From Pseudomonas sp. MYb118 (GTDB lineage: Bacteria; Pseudomonadota; Gammaproteobacteria; Pseudomonadales; Pseudomonadaceae), in the NCBI RefSeq assembly GCF_040947875.1, contig NZ_JBFRXN010000004.1:496001-560000 (forward strand): 64,000 nt of DNA, written 5' to 3'. The notes below the pieces were generated by a model. It was not told the origin of the DNA. It worked only from the letters and a program-made list of their open reading frames with translations, and searched no databases. Numbering within the stretch: position 1 is the stretch's first letter; each line of letters begins with the position of its first letter. This document shows, piece by piece, positions 53,785 to 63,842 of the stretch. The position numbers and the translations under genes are program-made.

Positions 53785-54981
53785 ATGGCCACTGCCAATA
53801 CTCAAACCCCTGAAGCCACCGACAACGGCAACCCGCGCAAACGCAAGGTCATGCTGCTCGCGCTGGCCGTGGTGGTGCTCCTCGTCGGTGCCGGCGTCTG
53901 GGGTTATCACGAATTCTACGGGCGCTGGAACGAAAGCACCGACGACGCCTACGTGAACGGCAACGTGGTGGAAATCACGCCGCTGGTCACCGGCACCGTG
54001 GTCAGCATCGGCGCCGATGATGGTGACCTGGTCCACGAAGGCCAGGTGCTGGTCAACTTCGACCCGAACGACGCGCAAGTCGGCCTGCAAAGTGCCCAGG
54101 CCAAGCTGGCCCGTACTGTGCGCCAGGTGCGCGGCCTGTACAGCAACGTCGATGGCATGAAGGCCCAGGTCAACGCCCAGCAGGCAGAAGTGCAGAAGGC
54201 CCAGGACAACTTCAACCGTCGGAAAAACCTCGCCGCCGGCGGGGCGATTTCCCAGGAAGAACTGTCCCACGCCCGCGACGACCTGACCTCGGCGCAAAAC
54301 GCCCTGGCCAATGCCAAACAGCAACTGAAAACCACCAGCGCGCTGGTCGATGACACCGTGGTCTCGTCGCACCCGGATGTGATGGAAGCTGCCGCGCAAC
54401 TGCGCCAGGCCTACCTCAACAACGCCCGCAGCACCCTGATCGCGCCGGTCACCGGTTACGTCGCCAAGCGTTCCGTGCAGCTCGGCCAGCGGGTCCAGCC
54501 GGGCACCGCGCTGATGGCGGTGATTCCGCTGGATCAGTTGTGGATCGACGCCAACTTCAAGGAAACCCAACTGCGTGACATGCGCATCGGCCAACCGGTG
54601 GACATCGAGGCCGACCTCTACGGCAGCGACGTGAAGTTCAGCGGCACCATCGACAGCCTGGGCGCCGGCACTGGCAGCGCGTTTGCCCTGCTGCCGGCGC
54701 AGAACGCCACCGGTAACTGGATCAAGATCGTCCAGCGGGTGCCGGTGCGTATTCACATCAACGCCGAAGAACTGGCCAAGCACCCGTTGCGTGTGGGCCT
54801 GTCGACCCAGGTCGATGTCAACCTGCGTGACCAGAGCGGCCCGGTTCTGGCGCAGCAGCCGCCACAAAAGGCGTCGTTCAGCACCACGGTCTACGACCGC
54901 CAGTTGGCCGAGGCCGACGCGATGATCACCCAGTTGATCCACGACAACAGCGCCGCCGCCAGCAAAACCGCACAGCGCTGA
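53785..54981 (+). CDS. HlyD/EmrA-family membrane-fusion adaptor
   Basis: A 398-residue periplasmic adaptor with one N-terminal membrane helix (about 25-45). The lipoyl half-motif ESTDDAYVNGNVVEITPLVTGTV follows, then a long coiled-coil hairpin (about 105-200) and the second lipoyl/beta-barrel part (RSTLIAPVTGYVAKRSVQLGQRVQPG). It links the EmrB-type pump to the outer-membrane channel. A REPIN separates it from the pump gene. Confidence 0.94.
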   Translation: MATANTQTPEATDNGNPRKRKVMLLALAVVVLLVGAGVWGYHEFYGRWNESTDDAYVNGNVVEITPLVTGTVVSIGADDGDLVHEGQVLVNFDPNDAQVGLQSAQAKLARTVRQVRGLYSNVDGMKAQVNAQQAEVQKAQDNFNRRKNLAAGGAISQEELSHARDDLTSAQNALANAKQQLKTTSALVDDTVVSSHPDVMEAAAQLRQAYLNNARSTLIAPVTGYVAKRSVQLGQRVQPGTALMAVIPLDQLWIDANFKETQLRDMRIGQPVDIEADLYGSDVKFSGTIDSLGAGTGSAFALLPAQNATGNWIKIVQRVPVRIHINAEELAKHPLRVGLSTQVDVNLRDQSGPVLAQQPPQKASFSTTVYDRQLAEADAMITQLIHDNSAAASKTAQR

Positions 54982-54997
54982 TACCACACAAATCTCC

Positions 54998-55083
54998 TGT
55001 GTGGGAGCGAGCCTGCTCGCGATGGTGTGTCAGTCAACACTCATGTCACTGACACACCATCGCGAGCAGGCTCGCTCCCACAG
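54998..55083. repeat. REPIN between adaptor and pump genes
   Basis: The two REPs enclose TGGTGTGTCAG...CTGACACACCA, giving an almost continuous 36-bp-arm hairpin within the efflux operon. Confidence 0.92.
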
Positions 55084-55133
55084 AAACAGGGTGGGGCGGC
55101 TGCGCCCGTCCTCATGTTTGCATAGGATTCGCG

Positions 55134-56663
55134 ATGAGCAATAACGCGTCTTTCACGCCGCCCAGCCTGCTGCTCAGCACCATCGGCCTGTCGCTGGCGA
55201 CTTTCATGCAGGTGCTCGACACCACCATCGCCAACGTGGCGTTGCCGACCATTTCCGGCAACCTGGGCGTGAGTTCGGAGCAGGGCACCTGGGTGATCAC
55301 CTCGTTCGCCGTGAGCAACGCCATCGCGCTGCCGCTGACCGGTTGGCTGAGCCGGCGCTTTGGCGAGGTGAAGCTGTTTCTGTGGGCGACGATGCTGTTC
55401 GTATTGGCTTCGTTTCTTTGCGGTGTGTCCACCTCGATGCCCGAACTGATCGGCTTTCGAGTGTTGCAGGGCCTGGTGGCCGGGCCCTTGTACCCGATGA
55501 CCCAGACGCTGCTGATCGCCGTCTATCCGCCGGCCAGGCGCGGCATGGCCCTGGCGTTGCTGGCGATGGTCACGGTGGTGGCGCCGATTGCCGGGCCGAT
55601 TCTCGGCGGCTGGATCACCGACAGCTACAGCTGGCCGTGGATTTTCTTCATCAACGTGCCCATCGGCATTTTCGCGGTGATGGTGGTGCGCCAGCAGCTC
55701 AAGGCGCGTCCGGTTGAAACCAGCCGCCAGCCGATGGACTACGTCGGCCTGATCTCGCTGATCATCGGCGTCGGTGCGTTGCAGGTGATCCTCGACAAGG
55801 GCAACGACCTGGACTGGTTCGAATCGAACTTCATCCTGATCGGCGCGGCCATTTCGGTGATTGCCCTGGCGGTGTTCGTGATCTGGGAAATGACCGATGC
55901 GCACCCGGTGGTCAACCTGCGCCTGTTCGCCTACCGTAACTTCCGCATCGGCACCCTGGTGCTGGTGCTCGGCTACGCCGGGTTCTTCGGCATCAACCTG
56001 ATTCTGCCGCAATGGCTGCAGACCCAGATGGGCTACACGGCCACCTGGGCCGGCCTGGCGGTCGCGCCCATCGGCATCCTGCCGGTGCTGATGTCGCCGT
56101 TCGTCGGCAAGTACGCGCACAAGTTCGACCTGCGCCTGCTGGCGGGGCTGGCGTTCCTGGCCATTGGCCTGAGTTGCTTCATGCGTGCCGGCTTCACCAA
56201 CGAAGTGGACTTCCAGCACATCGCCCTGGTGCAGTTGTTCATGGGCATCGGCGTGGCGCTGTTCTTCATGCCGACCCTGAGCATCCTGATGTCCGACCTG
56301 CCACCGAGCCAGATCGCCGATGGCGCCGGCCTGGCGACCTTCCTGCGCACCCTGGGCGGCAGTTTTGCCGCGTCGCTGACCACCTGGATCTGGATCCGCC
56401 GCGCCGACCAGCACCATGCGTACCTGAGCGAAAGCATCACCACCTACGACCCGGCCACCCGCGACGCCCTGCAAAACCTCGGCGGGGCGGGCAGCCCGGC
56501 GTACGCGCAGCTCGATCACGTGTTGACCAGCCAGGCCTACATGCTGTCCACGGTGGATTACTTCACGCTGCTGGGCTGGGCGTTCATGGCGTTGATCGTG
56601 ATCGTCTGGCTGGCCAAACCGCCGTTCGCGGCGAAGGCGGGGCCTGCGGCGTCCGGTCATTAA
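55134..56663 (+). CDS. DHA2-family drug:proton antiporter (EmrB type)
   Basis: A 509-residue membrane pump with about 14 hydrophobic segments. The DHA2 motif is FMQVLDTTIANVALPTISGNLG near 24-45, motif C-like sequence is MVTVVAPIAGPILGGWITDSYSW near 143-165, and WLSRRFGEVK is the loop 2-3 motif A. With the adaptor and the outer-membrane lipoprotein it forms a tripartite efflux system for hydrophobic toxicants. It starts 50 bases after the REPIN. Confidence 0.94.
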   Translation: MSNNASFTPPSLLLSTIGLSLATFMQVLDTTIANVALPTISGNLGVSSEQGTWVITSFAVSNAIALPLTGWLSRRFGEVKLFLWATMLFVLASFLCGVSTSMPELIGFRVLQGLVAGPLYPMTQTLLIAVYPPARRGMALALLAMVTVVAPIAGPILGGWITDSYSWPWIFFINVPIGIFAVMVVRQQLKARPVETSRQPMDYVGLISLIIGVGALQVILDKGNDLDWFESNFILIGAAISVIALAVFVIWEMTDAHPVVNLRLFAYRNFRIGTLVLVLGYAGFFGINLILPQWLQTQMGYTATWAGLAVAPIGILPVLMSPFVGKYAHKFDLRLLAGLAFLAIGLSCFMRAGFTNEVDFQHIALVQLFMGIGVALFFMPTLSILMSDLPPSQIADGAGLATFLRTLGGSFAASLTTWIWIRRADQHHAYLSESITTYDPATRDALQNLGGAGSPAYAQLDHVLTSQAYMLSTVDYFTLLGWAFMALIVIVWLAKPPFAAKAGPAASGH

Positions 56664-56680
56664 ACCAACACACACGCCCC

Positions 56681-56772
56681 CTGTAGGAGCGAGCTTGCTC
56701 GCGATGACGGAGTGTCAGCCAACATCATATTGGCTGACACACCGACATCGCGAGCAAGCTCGCTCCTACAGG
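56681..56772. repeat. REPIN with TGTCAG-type loop
   Basis: The loop GGAGTGTCAGCCAACAT...TTGGCTGACACACC extends the stem. It lies between the convergent efflux pump and lpxH genes. Confidence 0.9.
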
Positions 56773-56780
56773 GGGACTCG

Positions 56781-57533
56781 TCAGGCCGTAGGCGCAGCCA
56801 GCGCCGGCGGCGGGGCGAAGTCGAACGGGGTCAGGGCGTAGCCGCTTTCGTCCACCTGCAAGGCCCAGCCCTGGCGATCCCAATCGCCCAGCACGATGCG
56901 CCGGGCGGCCTGGTCGCCCAGTTGCAGCTTGTGGATGGCGGGGCGGTGGGTGTGGCCGTGGACCAGGGTTTTCACCCCATATTGCTGCATGATCCGCGGA
57001 ATTTCTTCCGGGGTGACATCGACAATGTCGTTGGCCTTCATCCGCGTCTGCGCCCGGCTTTCGCTGCGCAGCTTGCGTGCCAGCTTATGCCGGGTCCGCA
57101 GGGGCAGGTGGCGCAGGATGAACAGGGTGATGGGGTTGCGCAGGTAACGACGCAGCTTCATGTAGGCTTCGTCGCGGGTGCACAGGCTGTCGCCGTGCAT
57201 CAGCAGCACCGGTTCATCGAAGAACTGCACGACACTCGGATCTTTCAGCAGGGTGCAGCCGGCCTGTTTACAGAAGGCCTGGCCGAGCATGAAGTCGCGA
57301 TTGCCGTGCATGAGGAAAATGGCCGTGCCGCTGTCGCTGAGATCACGCAGGGCCTGGCAGATGGAGCGTTGGAAGGGCGTCATGGCGTCATCGCCAATCC
57401 ATGCCTCGAAAAAATCCCCGAGGATGTACAACGCACTCGCCGAACGGGCACGTCCGGCGAGCAAATCCAGAAACGCCCGGGTGATGTCCGGGCGCTCCTC
57501 TTCCAGATGCAAGTCTGAAATCAGCAATATCAC
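56781..57533 (-). CDS. lpxH: UDP-2,3-diacylglucosamine diphosphatase
   Basis: A 250-residue binuclear metal hydrolase of lipid A synthesis that makes lipid X and UMP. Ligand motifs: [11 protein letters not shown] (residues 3-13), [14 protein letters not shown] (near 36-49), [10 protein letters not shown] (near 75-84), MHGDSLCT (near 113) and VHGHTHRPA (near 191). The start is a GTG at 57533 overlapping the ppiB stop as GTGA. An alanine/proline-rich tail ([10 protein letters not shown]) ends the protein. Confidence 0.95.
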   Translation of the reverse strand: MILLISDLHLEEERPDITRAFLDLLAGRARSASALYILGDFFEAWIGDDAMTPFQRSICQALRDLSDSGTAIFLMHGNRDFMLGQAFCKQAGCTLLKDPSVVQFFDEPVLLMHGDSLCTRDEAYMKLRRYLRNPITLFILRHLPLRTRHKLARKLRSESRAQTRMKANDIVDVTPEEIPRIMQQYGVKTLVHGHTHRPAIHKLQLGDQAARRIVLGDWDRQGWALQVDESGYALTPFDFAPPPALAAPTA

Positions 57534-58033
57534 TCAATGATCTCGGCTTTCTCGATGATCACGTCGTCTGCTGGCACGTCCTGGTGGCCGGCCTTCATGG
57601 TGGTGGAAACGCCTTTGATCTTGTCGACGACGTCGGTGCCGGCAGTCACTTTACCGAATACCGCGTAGCCCCAGCCCTGGGTGTTCTTGCCGCTGTGGTT
57701 CAGGAAGCTGTTGTCGGTGACGTTGATGAAGAACTGCGCCGACGCCGAATGCGGCTCCATGGTACGGGCCATGGCGATGGTGTACTTGTCGTTGGAAAGA
57801 CCGTTGTCGGCTTCGTTCTGGATGCTTGGGCGCTTGTCTTTCTTCTCTTTCATGCCTGGCTCGAAACCGCCGCCCTGGATCATGAAGTTACCGATGACAC
57901 GGTGAAAAATGGTGTTTTCGTAGTGACCGGCTTTGACGTATTCAACGAAGTTGGCCACGGTGATCGGGGCTTTCTCGGCGTTCAGTTCCAGAACGATGTC
58001 GCCAAAGTTGGTCGTCAGTTTGACTTGGGTCAT
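57530..58033 (-). CDS. ppiB: peptidyl-prolyl cis-trans isomerase B (cyclophilin)
   Basis: A 167-residue cytoplasmic cyclophilin. [13 protein letters not shown] (catalytic Arg and Phe, near 43-55), [21 protein letters not shown] (near 88-108) and [16 protein letters not shown] (near 123-138) are the family blocks. The start is the ATG at 58033; an upstream in-frame ATG at 58108 would add 25 residues. There is no signal peptide. Its stop is coupled to the lpxH start. Confidence 0.95.
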   Translation of the reverse strand: MTQVKLTTNFGDIVLELNAEKAPITVANFVEYVKAGHYENTIFHRVIGNFMIQGGGFEPGMKEKKDKRPSIQNEADNGLSNDKYTIAMARTMEPHSASAQFFINVTDNSFLNHSGKNTQGWGYAVFGKVTAGTDVVDKIKGVSTTMKAGHQDVPADDVIIEKAEIIE

Positions 58034-58284
58034 GATCGGTACTCTTTCTAGGGAATTCGTGGGTATTGGAACATTTTGTCCCGCTACCGGTTCAGCCTTG
58101 TCGGCCAAGGAGCGCAGTTTAGCGTGACAGGCGCGAATTTCGAGGCAGTTTTTTCTTTTATGCCCGATTAAATGCGACCGTTTGCCGAGTGCGCTCTGTC
58201 AGGTACTTGACGGCATCGGCTATGATAGCGGCTTTGTTTTGTCTGGCTGTCTTCCGGCCGCGCACTTGTACGTTCAAGGATCCT

Positions 58285-59985
58285 ATGAGCAAGCCCACTG
58301 TCGACCCTACCTCGAATTCCAAGACCGGCCCTGCCGTACCGGTCAATTTCCTGCGCCCGATCATCCAGGCGGACCTGGACTCGGGTAAGCACACGCAGAT
58401 CGTCACCCGTTTCCCGCCTGAGCCCAACGGTTACCTGCACATCGGTCACGCCAAGTCGATCTGTGTGAACTTCGGCCTGGCCCAGGAGTTCGGCGGCGTC
58501 ACGCACCTGCGTTTCGACGACACCAACCCGGCCAAGGAAGACCAGGAATACATCGACGCGATCGAAAGCGACGTCAAATGGCTGGGCTTCGAATGGTCCG
58601 GCGAAGTGCGCTACGCCTCGCAGTATTTCGACCAGTTGCACGACTGGGCCGTCGAGCTGATCAAGGCCGGCAAGGCCTATGTCGACGACCTGAGCCCGGA
58701 GCAGGCCAAGGAATACCGTGGCACCCTGACCGAACCAGGCCGCAACAGCCCGTTCCGTGATCGCTCGGTGGAAGAGAACCTCGACTGGTTCGCCCGCATG
58801 CGTGCCGGCGAGTTCCCGGACGGCGCCCGTGTGCTGCGCGCGAAAATCGACATGGCGTCGCCGAACATGAACCTGCGCGACCCGATCATGTACCGCATCC
58901 GTCACGCCCATCACCACCAGACCGGCGACAAGTGGTGCATCTACCCCAACTATGACTTCACCCACGGTCAGTCGGATGCCATCGAAGGCATCACCCACTC
59001 GATCTGCACCCTGGAGTTCGAAAGCCATCGTCCGCTGTACGAGTGGTTCCTGGAGAACCTGCCGGTGCCGGCCAACCCGCGCCAGTACGAGTTCAGCCGC
59101 CTGAACCTGAACTACACCATCACCAGCAAGCGCAAGCTCAAGCAACTGGTCGATGAAAAGCACGTCAACGGCTGGGACGATCCGCGCATGTCCACGCTGT
59201 CGGGCTTCCGTCGCCGTGGCTACACACCGGCTTCGATCCGCAACTTCTGCGACATGGTCGGCACCAACCGCTCTGACGGCGTGGTCGACTTCGGCATGCT
59301 CGAATTCAGCATCCGCCAGGACCTCGACGCGAACGCCCCTCGCGCCATGTGCGTGCTGCGTCCGTTGAAAGTGGTGATCACCAACTACCCGGAAGACCAG
59401 GTCGATAATCTCGAACTGCCGCGTCATCCACAGAAAGAAGAACTCGGTGTGCGCAAGCTGCCGTTCGCCCGTGAAATCTACATCGACCGCGATGACTTCA
59501 TGGAAGAGCCACCGAAGGGCTACAAGCGCCTGGAACCAAACGGCGAAGTGCGCCTGCGCGGCAGCTACGTGATCCGTGCCGACGAAGCGATCAAGGACGC
59601 CGATGGCAACATCGTCGAACTGCGTTGCTCGTACGATCCGGACACCCTGGGCAAGAACCCTGAAGGCCGCAAGGTCAAGGGCGTGATCCACTGGGTGCCG
59701 GCAGCGGCCAGCATCGAGTGCGAAGTGCGTCTGTACGATCGCCTGTTCCGTTCGCCGAACCCGGAGAAGGCCGAAGACAGCGCGAGTTTCCTCGACAATA
59801 TCAACCCTGACTCCCTGCAAGTACTGACTGGTTGTCGTGCCGAACCCTCGCTGGGCGACGCACAGCCGGAAGACCGTTTCCAGTTCGAGCGCGAAGGTTA
59901 CTTCTGCGCGGATATCAAGGACTCGAAACCGGGCGCTCCGGTCTTCAACCGTACCGTGACCTTGCGTGATTCGTGGGGCCAGTGA
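58285..59985 (+). CDS. glnS: glutaminyl-tRNA synthetase
   Basis: A 566-residue class I synthetase. The HIGH motif is in [15 protein letters not shown] (near 45-59), the KMSKS-equivalent is near [11 protein letters not shown] (about 275), and the GlnRS-specific anticodon domain is C-terminal. The start is the ATG at 58285 with AAGGAT at close spacing, chosen over the in-frame upstream codon at 58189, which would add an unrelated hydrophobic stretch. cysS follows after 18 bases. Confidence 0.97.
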   Translation: MSKPTVDPTSNSKTGPAVPVNFLRPIIQADLDSGKHTQIVTRFPPEPNGYLHIGHAKSICVNFGLAQEFGGVTHLRFDDTNPAKEDQEYIDAIESDVKWLGFEWSGEVRYASQYFDQLHDWAVELIKAGKAYVDDLSPEQAKEYRGTLTEPGRNSPFRDRSVEENLDWFARMRAGEFPDGARVLRAKIDMASPNMNLRDPIMYRIRHAHHHQTGDKWCIYPNYDFTHGQSDAIEGITHSICTLEFESHRPLYEWFLENLPVPANPRQYEFSRLNLNYTITSKRKLKQLVDEKHVNGWDDPRMSTLSGFRRRGYTPASIRNFCDMVGTNRSDGVVDFGMLEFSIRQDLDANAPRAMCVLRPLKVVITNYPEDQVDNLELPRHPQKEELGVRKLPFAREIYIDRDDFMEEPPKGYKRLEPNGEVRLRGSYVIRADEAIKDADGNIVELRCSYDPDTLGKNPEGRKVKGVIHWVPAAASIECEVRLYDRLFRSPNPEKAEDSASFLDNINPDSLQVLTGCRAEPSLGDAQPEDRFQFEREGYFCADIKDSKPGAPVFNRTVTLRDSWGQ

Positions 59986-60003
59986 TTCAAGGAAACCTCT
60001 GAC

Positions 60004-61386
60004 GTGCTGACGATCTACAACACGCTCACCAAGAGCAAAGAAGTCTTCAAACCGCTGGATGGCAACAAGGTGCGCATGTACGTGTGCGGGATGACCGTGT
60101 ACGACTACTGCCACCTGGGCCATGGCCGCAGCATGGTCGCTTTCGACCTGGTGACCCGCTGGTTGCGGTTCAGCGGCTACGACCTGACCTATGTGCGCAA
60201 CATCACCGACATTGACGACAAGATCATCAATCGGGCCAATGAGAACGGCGAGTCGTTCGAAGCGCTGACCGAACGCATGATCGCGGCGATGCACGAAGAC
60301 GAAGCGCGCCTGAACATCAAGAAGCCGGACATGGAGCCGCGCGCCACCGGGCATATCCCCGGCATGCACGCGATGATCCAGACTCTGATCGACAAGGGCT
60401 ACGCCTACGCCCCGGGCAATGGCGACGTGTACTACCGCGTCGCCAAGTTCATGGGTTACGGCAAGCTGTCGCGCAAGAAGATCGAAGACCTGCGCATCGG
60501 CGCGCGCATCGAAGTCGACGAGTCCAAGCAGGACCCGCTGGACTTCGTGCTGTGGAAAGGCGCCAAGCCGGGTGAGCCGAGCTGGCCATCGCCTTGGGGC
60601 GACGGTCGTCCGGGCTGGCACATCGAGTGCTCGGTGATGTCGACCTGCTGCCTGGGCGAGACCTTCGACATTCATGGCGGCGGCAGCGACCTGGAGTTCC
60701 CGCACCACGAGAACGAAATCGCCCAGAGCGAAGCGGCCACCGGCAAGACCTACGCCAACGCGTGGATGCATTGCGGCATGATCCGCATCAATGGCGAGAA
60801 GATGTCCAAGTCCTTGAACAACTTCTTCACCATTCGCGACGTGCTGGAAAAGTACCACCCGGAAGTCGTGCGTTACCTGCTGGTGTCGAGCCACTACCGC
60901 AGCGCGATCAACTATTCGGAAGACAACCTCAAGGACGCCAAAGGCGCCCTCGAGCGTTTCTACCATGCGTTGAAAGGCCTGCCGAAGGTCGCTCCAGCCG
61001 GTGGCGAGGCGTTCGTCGAGCGCTTTACCCAAGTGATGAACGACGACTTCGGCACGCCGGAAGCCTGTGCGGTGCTGTTCGAGATGGTGCGTGAGATCAA
61101 CCGTCTGCGCGAGAGCGATCTCGACGCGGCGGCCGGTCTGGCGGCGCGCTTGAAGCAACTGGCCGATGTGCTGGGTGTGTTGCAGCTCGAAGCCGAAGAC
61201 TTCCTGCAGGCCGGCGCCGAAGGGCGTGTGGATGCAGCCGAGGTCGATGCCCTGATCGCAGCCCGCCTGGCGGCGCGCGCGGCCAAGGACTGGGCCGAAT
61301 CCGACCGCATCCGCGACCAGCTCACCGCCATGGGCGTGGTGCTGGAAGACGGCAAGGGCGGCACGACCTGGCGTTTGGCTGATTGA
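60004..61386 (+). CDS. cysS: cysteinyl-tRNA synthetase
   Basis: A 460-residue class I synthetase. [18 protein letters not shown] (near 27-44) holds the zinc cysteine and the HIGH motif, [30 protein letters not shown] (near 209-238) holds further zinc ligands, and [10 protein letters not shown] (near 265) is the KMSKS loop. The start is a GTG at 60004 behind CAAGGA. It forms an operon with glnS and ends at a strong terminator. Confidence 0.97.
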   Translation: MLTIYNTLTKSKEVFKPLDGNKVRMYVCGMTVYDYCHLGHGRSMVAFDLVTRWLRFSGYDLTYVRNITDIDDKIINRANENGESFEALTERMIAAMHEDEARLNIKKPDMEPRATGHIPGMHAMIQTLIDKGYAYAPGNGDVYYRVAKFMGYGKLSRKKIEDLRIGARIEVDESKQDPLDFVLWKGAKPGEPSWPSPWGDGRPGWHIECSVMSTCCLGETFDIHGGGSDLEFPHHENEIAQSEAATGKTYANAWMHCGMIRINGEKMSKSLNNFFTIRDVLEKYHPEVVRYLLVSSHYRSAINYSEDNLKDAKGALERFYHALKGLPKVAPAGGEAFVERFTQVMNDDFGTPEACAVLFEMVREINRLRESDLDAAAGLAARLKQLADVLGVLQLEAEDFLQAGAEGRVDAAEVDALIAARLAARAAKDWAESDRIRDQLTAMGVVLEDGKGGTTWRLAD

Positions 61387-61407
61387 TTGGCTGAGCCGTT
61401 TGAGACA

Positions 61408-61434
61408 AAAACCCGCCTTGTGCGGGTTTTTGTT
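61408..61434 (+). terminator. Rho-independent terminator after cysS
   Basis: A 9-bp stem AAAACCCGC / GCGGGTTTT with a 5-base loop and a T-rich tail TTTTTGTTTG. Confidence 0.93.
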
Positions 61435-61474
61435 TGTTTGCAGGTTTTGGATATTGCGGTGTGCTGGCCGGCCT

Positions 61475-61547
61475 CATCGCGAGCAGGCTCGCTCCCACAA
61501 TGGGTTGCGATGAGGCCTGAACTGTGGGAGCGAGCCTGCTCGCGATA
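61475..61547. repeat. REPIN
   Basis: An inverted REP and a plus REP with a short loop, between the cysS terminator and the 3' end of the sigma-54 activator gene. Confidence 0.9.
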
Positions 61548-61566
61548 GGGTCCACACCCACCGCGG

Positions 61567-63420
61567 TCACTCGGTCTGCCGCAACCTTTTGTACAAGGTA
61601 TTGCGACTAACCCCCAACCGCCGCGCCAAATGGGAAATATTGCCCCCCACCGCCCGCAACTGCCGATTCAGGTCTTCGGCATCATCCAGGTCCACCGCCA
61701 ACGGCTCGGGTGTCTCCACCGGCTCCATCTCCAGGTCGACGAAAAAATCATCCGGCAAATGCTCCGGCCGCACCGGTTGTTCCTCGGCCATGGCCAGCGC
61801 CACCTGCATCACGCTGCTGACCTGGCGCAGGTTGCCCGGCCACGGATGACGGCTGAACAGCTCCAGCACCTCGCGGCTCAGGCCTGCCCATTGCGACGGC
61901 TCGCGATGCTGTTCCCACAAGCGCTTGAACAGTGCCTGCTTGTCGCTGCGTTCGCGCAGGGGCGGCAGCTCCAGGGTCAGGCCGCCGATGCGGTAATACA
62001 GGTCTTCGCGAAAGCGCCCCAGTTGCACCTGCTCGCGTAGCGAACGGTTGGTCGCCGAAATGATGCGGATGTCCACGGCGAATAACTCGCTGCTGCCCAC
62101 CGGTTGCACGCAACGCTCCTGCAATACCCGCAACAGACGCGCCTGGGTGGGCAACGGCATGTCGCCGATCTCGTCGAGGAACAGCGTGCCTTTGTCCGCC
62201 TTGCGAATCAGGCCGATGCTGCCTTTCTGGTTGGCGCCGGTGAAGGCGCCTTTCTCATAGCCGAACAGCTCCGATTCCACCAGTTCGGCGGGGATCGCTG
62301 CACAGTTGACGGCAATGAACGGCTGTTTGCTGCGCGAACTGGCCTGGTGCAGCGCCTTGACGAACACCTCCTTGCCGACACCGGTTTCGCCGTGGATCAA
62401 CAACGGAATGTCCTTTTCCAGCAGGCGCTCGGCCTGGCGTACGGCCTTTTCCACGCGGCTGTCGCCGAAGTGCAGGGTGCCGAGGCTGATCGCGGCGGGG
62501 GCGGGTTCGGCGCGTTCGGTGGGGGCGCTGTCTTTTCGCGTAAAGATGCGCGGCTGGATCGGCGCCTGTTTCGGCCGGCGCAACACGCACTGGAAACGGT
62601 TGCGCCCCGAGGCTTGCAGAGCAAAGGGCAGGCCATCAGGCTGGTTGAGCAGTTCCAGCAACGACACCTTGAACAGGCTTTCGACACTGATCCGCGACAG
62701 GCGCACGCCCAGCAGGTTGTCGGCCCGGCGATTGGCCGAGAGCACTTGGCCGGTTTCATCGAAGATCAGCAACCCGGCCCATTGGCTGTCGAGGTTGTTC
62801 AGGCCGGTGTTGAACGTCAGTTGAAAATGCTGGCCATGGAACAGGTTGAGGATCAGCCGGTTTTCCACGGTCTGGCTCATCATCTTGACCATGCCGAGGG
62901 TGTGCGAGGGCGGCAGGTAGCTGTCGCTGGACACGTCGAGCACCGCGATCACCTTGCGTTCGGCATCGAAAATCGGCGCGGCGGAACCGGTCATGAAGCG
63001 GTTGGCCTTGAGGAAGTGTTCGTCGTGCTCGATGTGCACCGCCTGTTCACAGGCCAGGGCGGTGCCGATGGCGTTGGTGCCGCTGCAACGTTCCATCCAG
63101 CTGGCGCCGGCACTGAAACCACGCGCCAGGCCCGGCTCGATGAAGCGCTGGGTGCCCCAGGAGGTCAGGACCTGGCCCTGATTATCGGCCAGCATGATCA
63201 GGCAATTGGAATTGCTCAGGATGTTTTCGTAGTAGGGCAGCACTTCCTGGTGGGTGGTCTGCACCAGTGAATGCTGGCTTTCGAGCAACTGGGCAATGCC
63301 CTCGGCGGGCAACTGGTCGAAGGCGGGCGTGCTTTGATGGTCGAGGCCGAACGCGCGGCAGCGTGACCATGAGTCGGCAATGATGGCGTCGTGGGAGAGC
63401 GGCGAGGCGGGTGCGGCCAT
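61567..63420 (-). CDS. AcoR-type sigma-54-dependent transcriptional activator
   Basis: A 617-residue enhancer-binding protein. Residues about 70-190 are a GAF-like sensor (GASWMERCSGTNAIGTALAC), about 200-300 PAS-like. The AAA+ domain (about 325-550) has Walker A GETGVGKE, the sigma-54 contact loop GAFTGA and Walker B GTLFLDEIGD. The C-terminal Fis-type HTH is ISHLARRLGVSRNTLYKRLRQ. The start is the ATG at 63420; an upstream in-frame ATG at 63636 would read through a REPIN. It is divergent from an ABC-transporter gene with a sigma-54-type promoter, which is its likely target. Confidence 0.92.
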   Translation of the reverse strand: MAAPASPLSHDAIIADSWSRCRAFGLDHQSTPAFDQLPAEGIAQLLESQHSLVQTTHQEVLPYYENILSNSNCLIMLADNQGQVLTSWGTQRFIEPGLARGFSAGASWMERCSGTNAIGTALACEQAVHIEHDEHFLKANRFMTGSAAPIFDAERKVIAVLDVSSDSYLPPSHTLGMVKMMSQTVENRLILNLFHGQHFQLTFNTGLNNLDSQWAGLLIFDETGQVLSANRRADNLLGVRLSRISVESLFKVSLLELLNQPDGLPFALQASGRNRFQCVLRRPKQAPIQPRIFTRKDSAPTERAEPAPAAISLGTLHFGDSRVEKAVRQAERLLEKDIPLLIHGETGVGKEVFVKALHQASSRSKQPFIAVNCAAIPAELVESELFGYEKGAFTGANQKGSIGLIRKADKGTLFLDEIGDMPLPTQARLLRVLQERCVQPVGSSELFAVDIRIISATNRSLREQVQLGRFREDLYYRIGGLTLELPPLRERSDKQALFKRLWEQHREPSQWAGLSREVLELFSRHPWPGNLRQVSSVMQVALAMAEEQPVRPEHLPDDFFVDLEMEPVETPEPLAVDLDDAEDLNRQLRAVGGNISHLARRLGVSRNTLYKRLRQTE

Positions 63421-63502
63421 GGCAGTCGATCTCTGGGTGTTTTTTATTGTTGTTATGGTGCAGATCACACAAACCCCTGAGGGGATCCCCCGGAGGGAAT
63501 CC

Positions 63503-63604
63503 CTGTGGGAGCGAGCCTGCTCGCGATGGTCGTCAACGATAACGCTGGCTTGCTGGTGCCTCGCGGTGTCTGGTCTACCATCGCGAGCAGGCTCGCTCTC
63601 ACAG
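63503..63604. repeat. REPIN with array-type loop
   Basis: The loop GGTCGTCAACGATAACGCTG...GTGTCTGGTCTACCA is close to the loops of the 133-bp array units. Confidence 0.9.
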
Positions 63605-63628
63605 GGGAAGTCGGGGGCCATCGGCTGT

Positions 63629-63718
63629 GTGAACAATCCGTAGAGTGTTGTTCACCCTTGTTCATTGTCAATCGCTGAACTGTTCAATTGTTCAACCAGA
63701 GTTGTTCATTTTTGTTCA
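63629..63718. promoter_or_regulatory. cluster of TTGTTCA repeats (candidate enhancer sites)
   Basis: TTGTTCA starts at 63648, 63658, 63688, 63702 and 63712, with CTGTTCA at 63680. An inverted GTGAACAA at 63629 faces the first. They lie 65-155 bases upstream of a sigma-54-like promoter, the place where an enhancer-binding protein would sit. Confidence 0.55.
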
Positions 63719-63782
63719 GCAACGAACACGGTATGTCCTGCTTTTTCCTGATTTTCCCAACAGATCAACCATTTGCATTTTC

Positions 63783-63798
63783 TGGCACGAAAGTCGCT
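63783..63798 (+). promoter_or_regulatory. sigma-54 promoter (-24/-12) candidate
   Basis: TGGCACGAAAGTCGCT has the invariant GG-N10-GC spacing (GG at 63784, GC at 63796) and a perfect TGGCACG -24 box. It is 45 bases before the ABC gene start. Confidence 0.75.
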
Positions 63799-63842
63799 CT
63801 GTAGCTGCGGTCGCTTGACTCCAATAATAAAAAGGCCGAGCC

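Noticed and set aside
58168..61158. 996-codon minus-strand open frame opposite glnS and cysS
   Set aside because: Shadow of two clear tRNA-synthetase genes; no domain visible in its translation.
61387..61566. tRNA genes expected after cysS in some pseudomonads
   Set aside because: The gap holds only a terminator and a REPIN; no cloverleaf or TTCRANTC box is seen.
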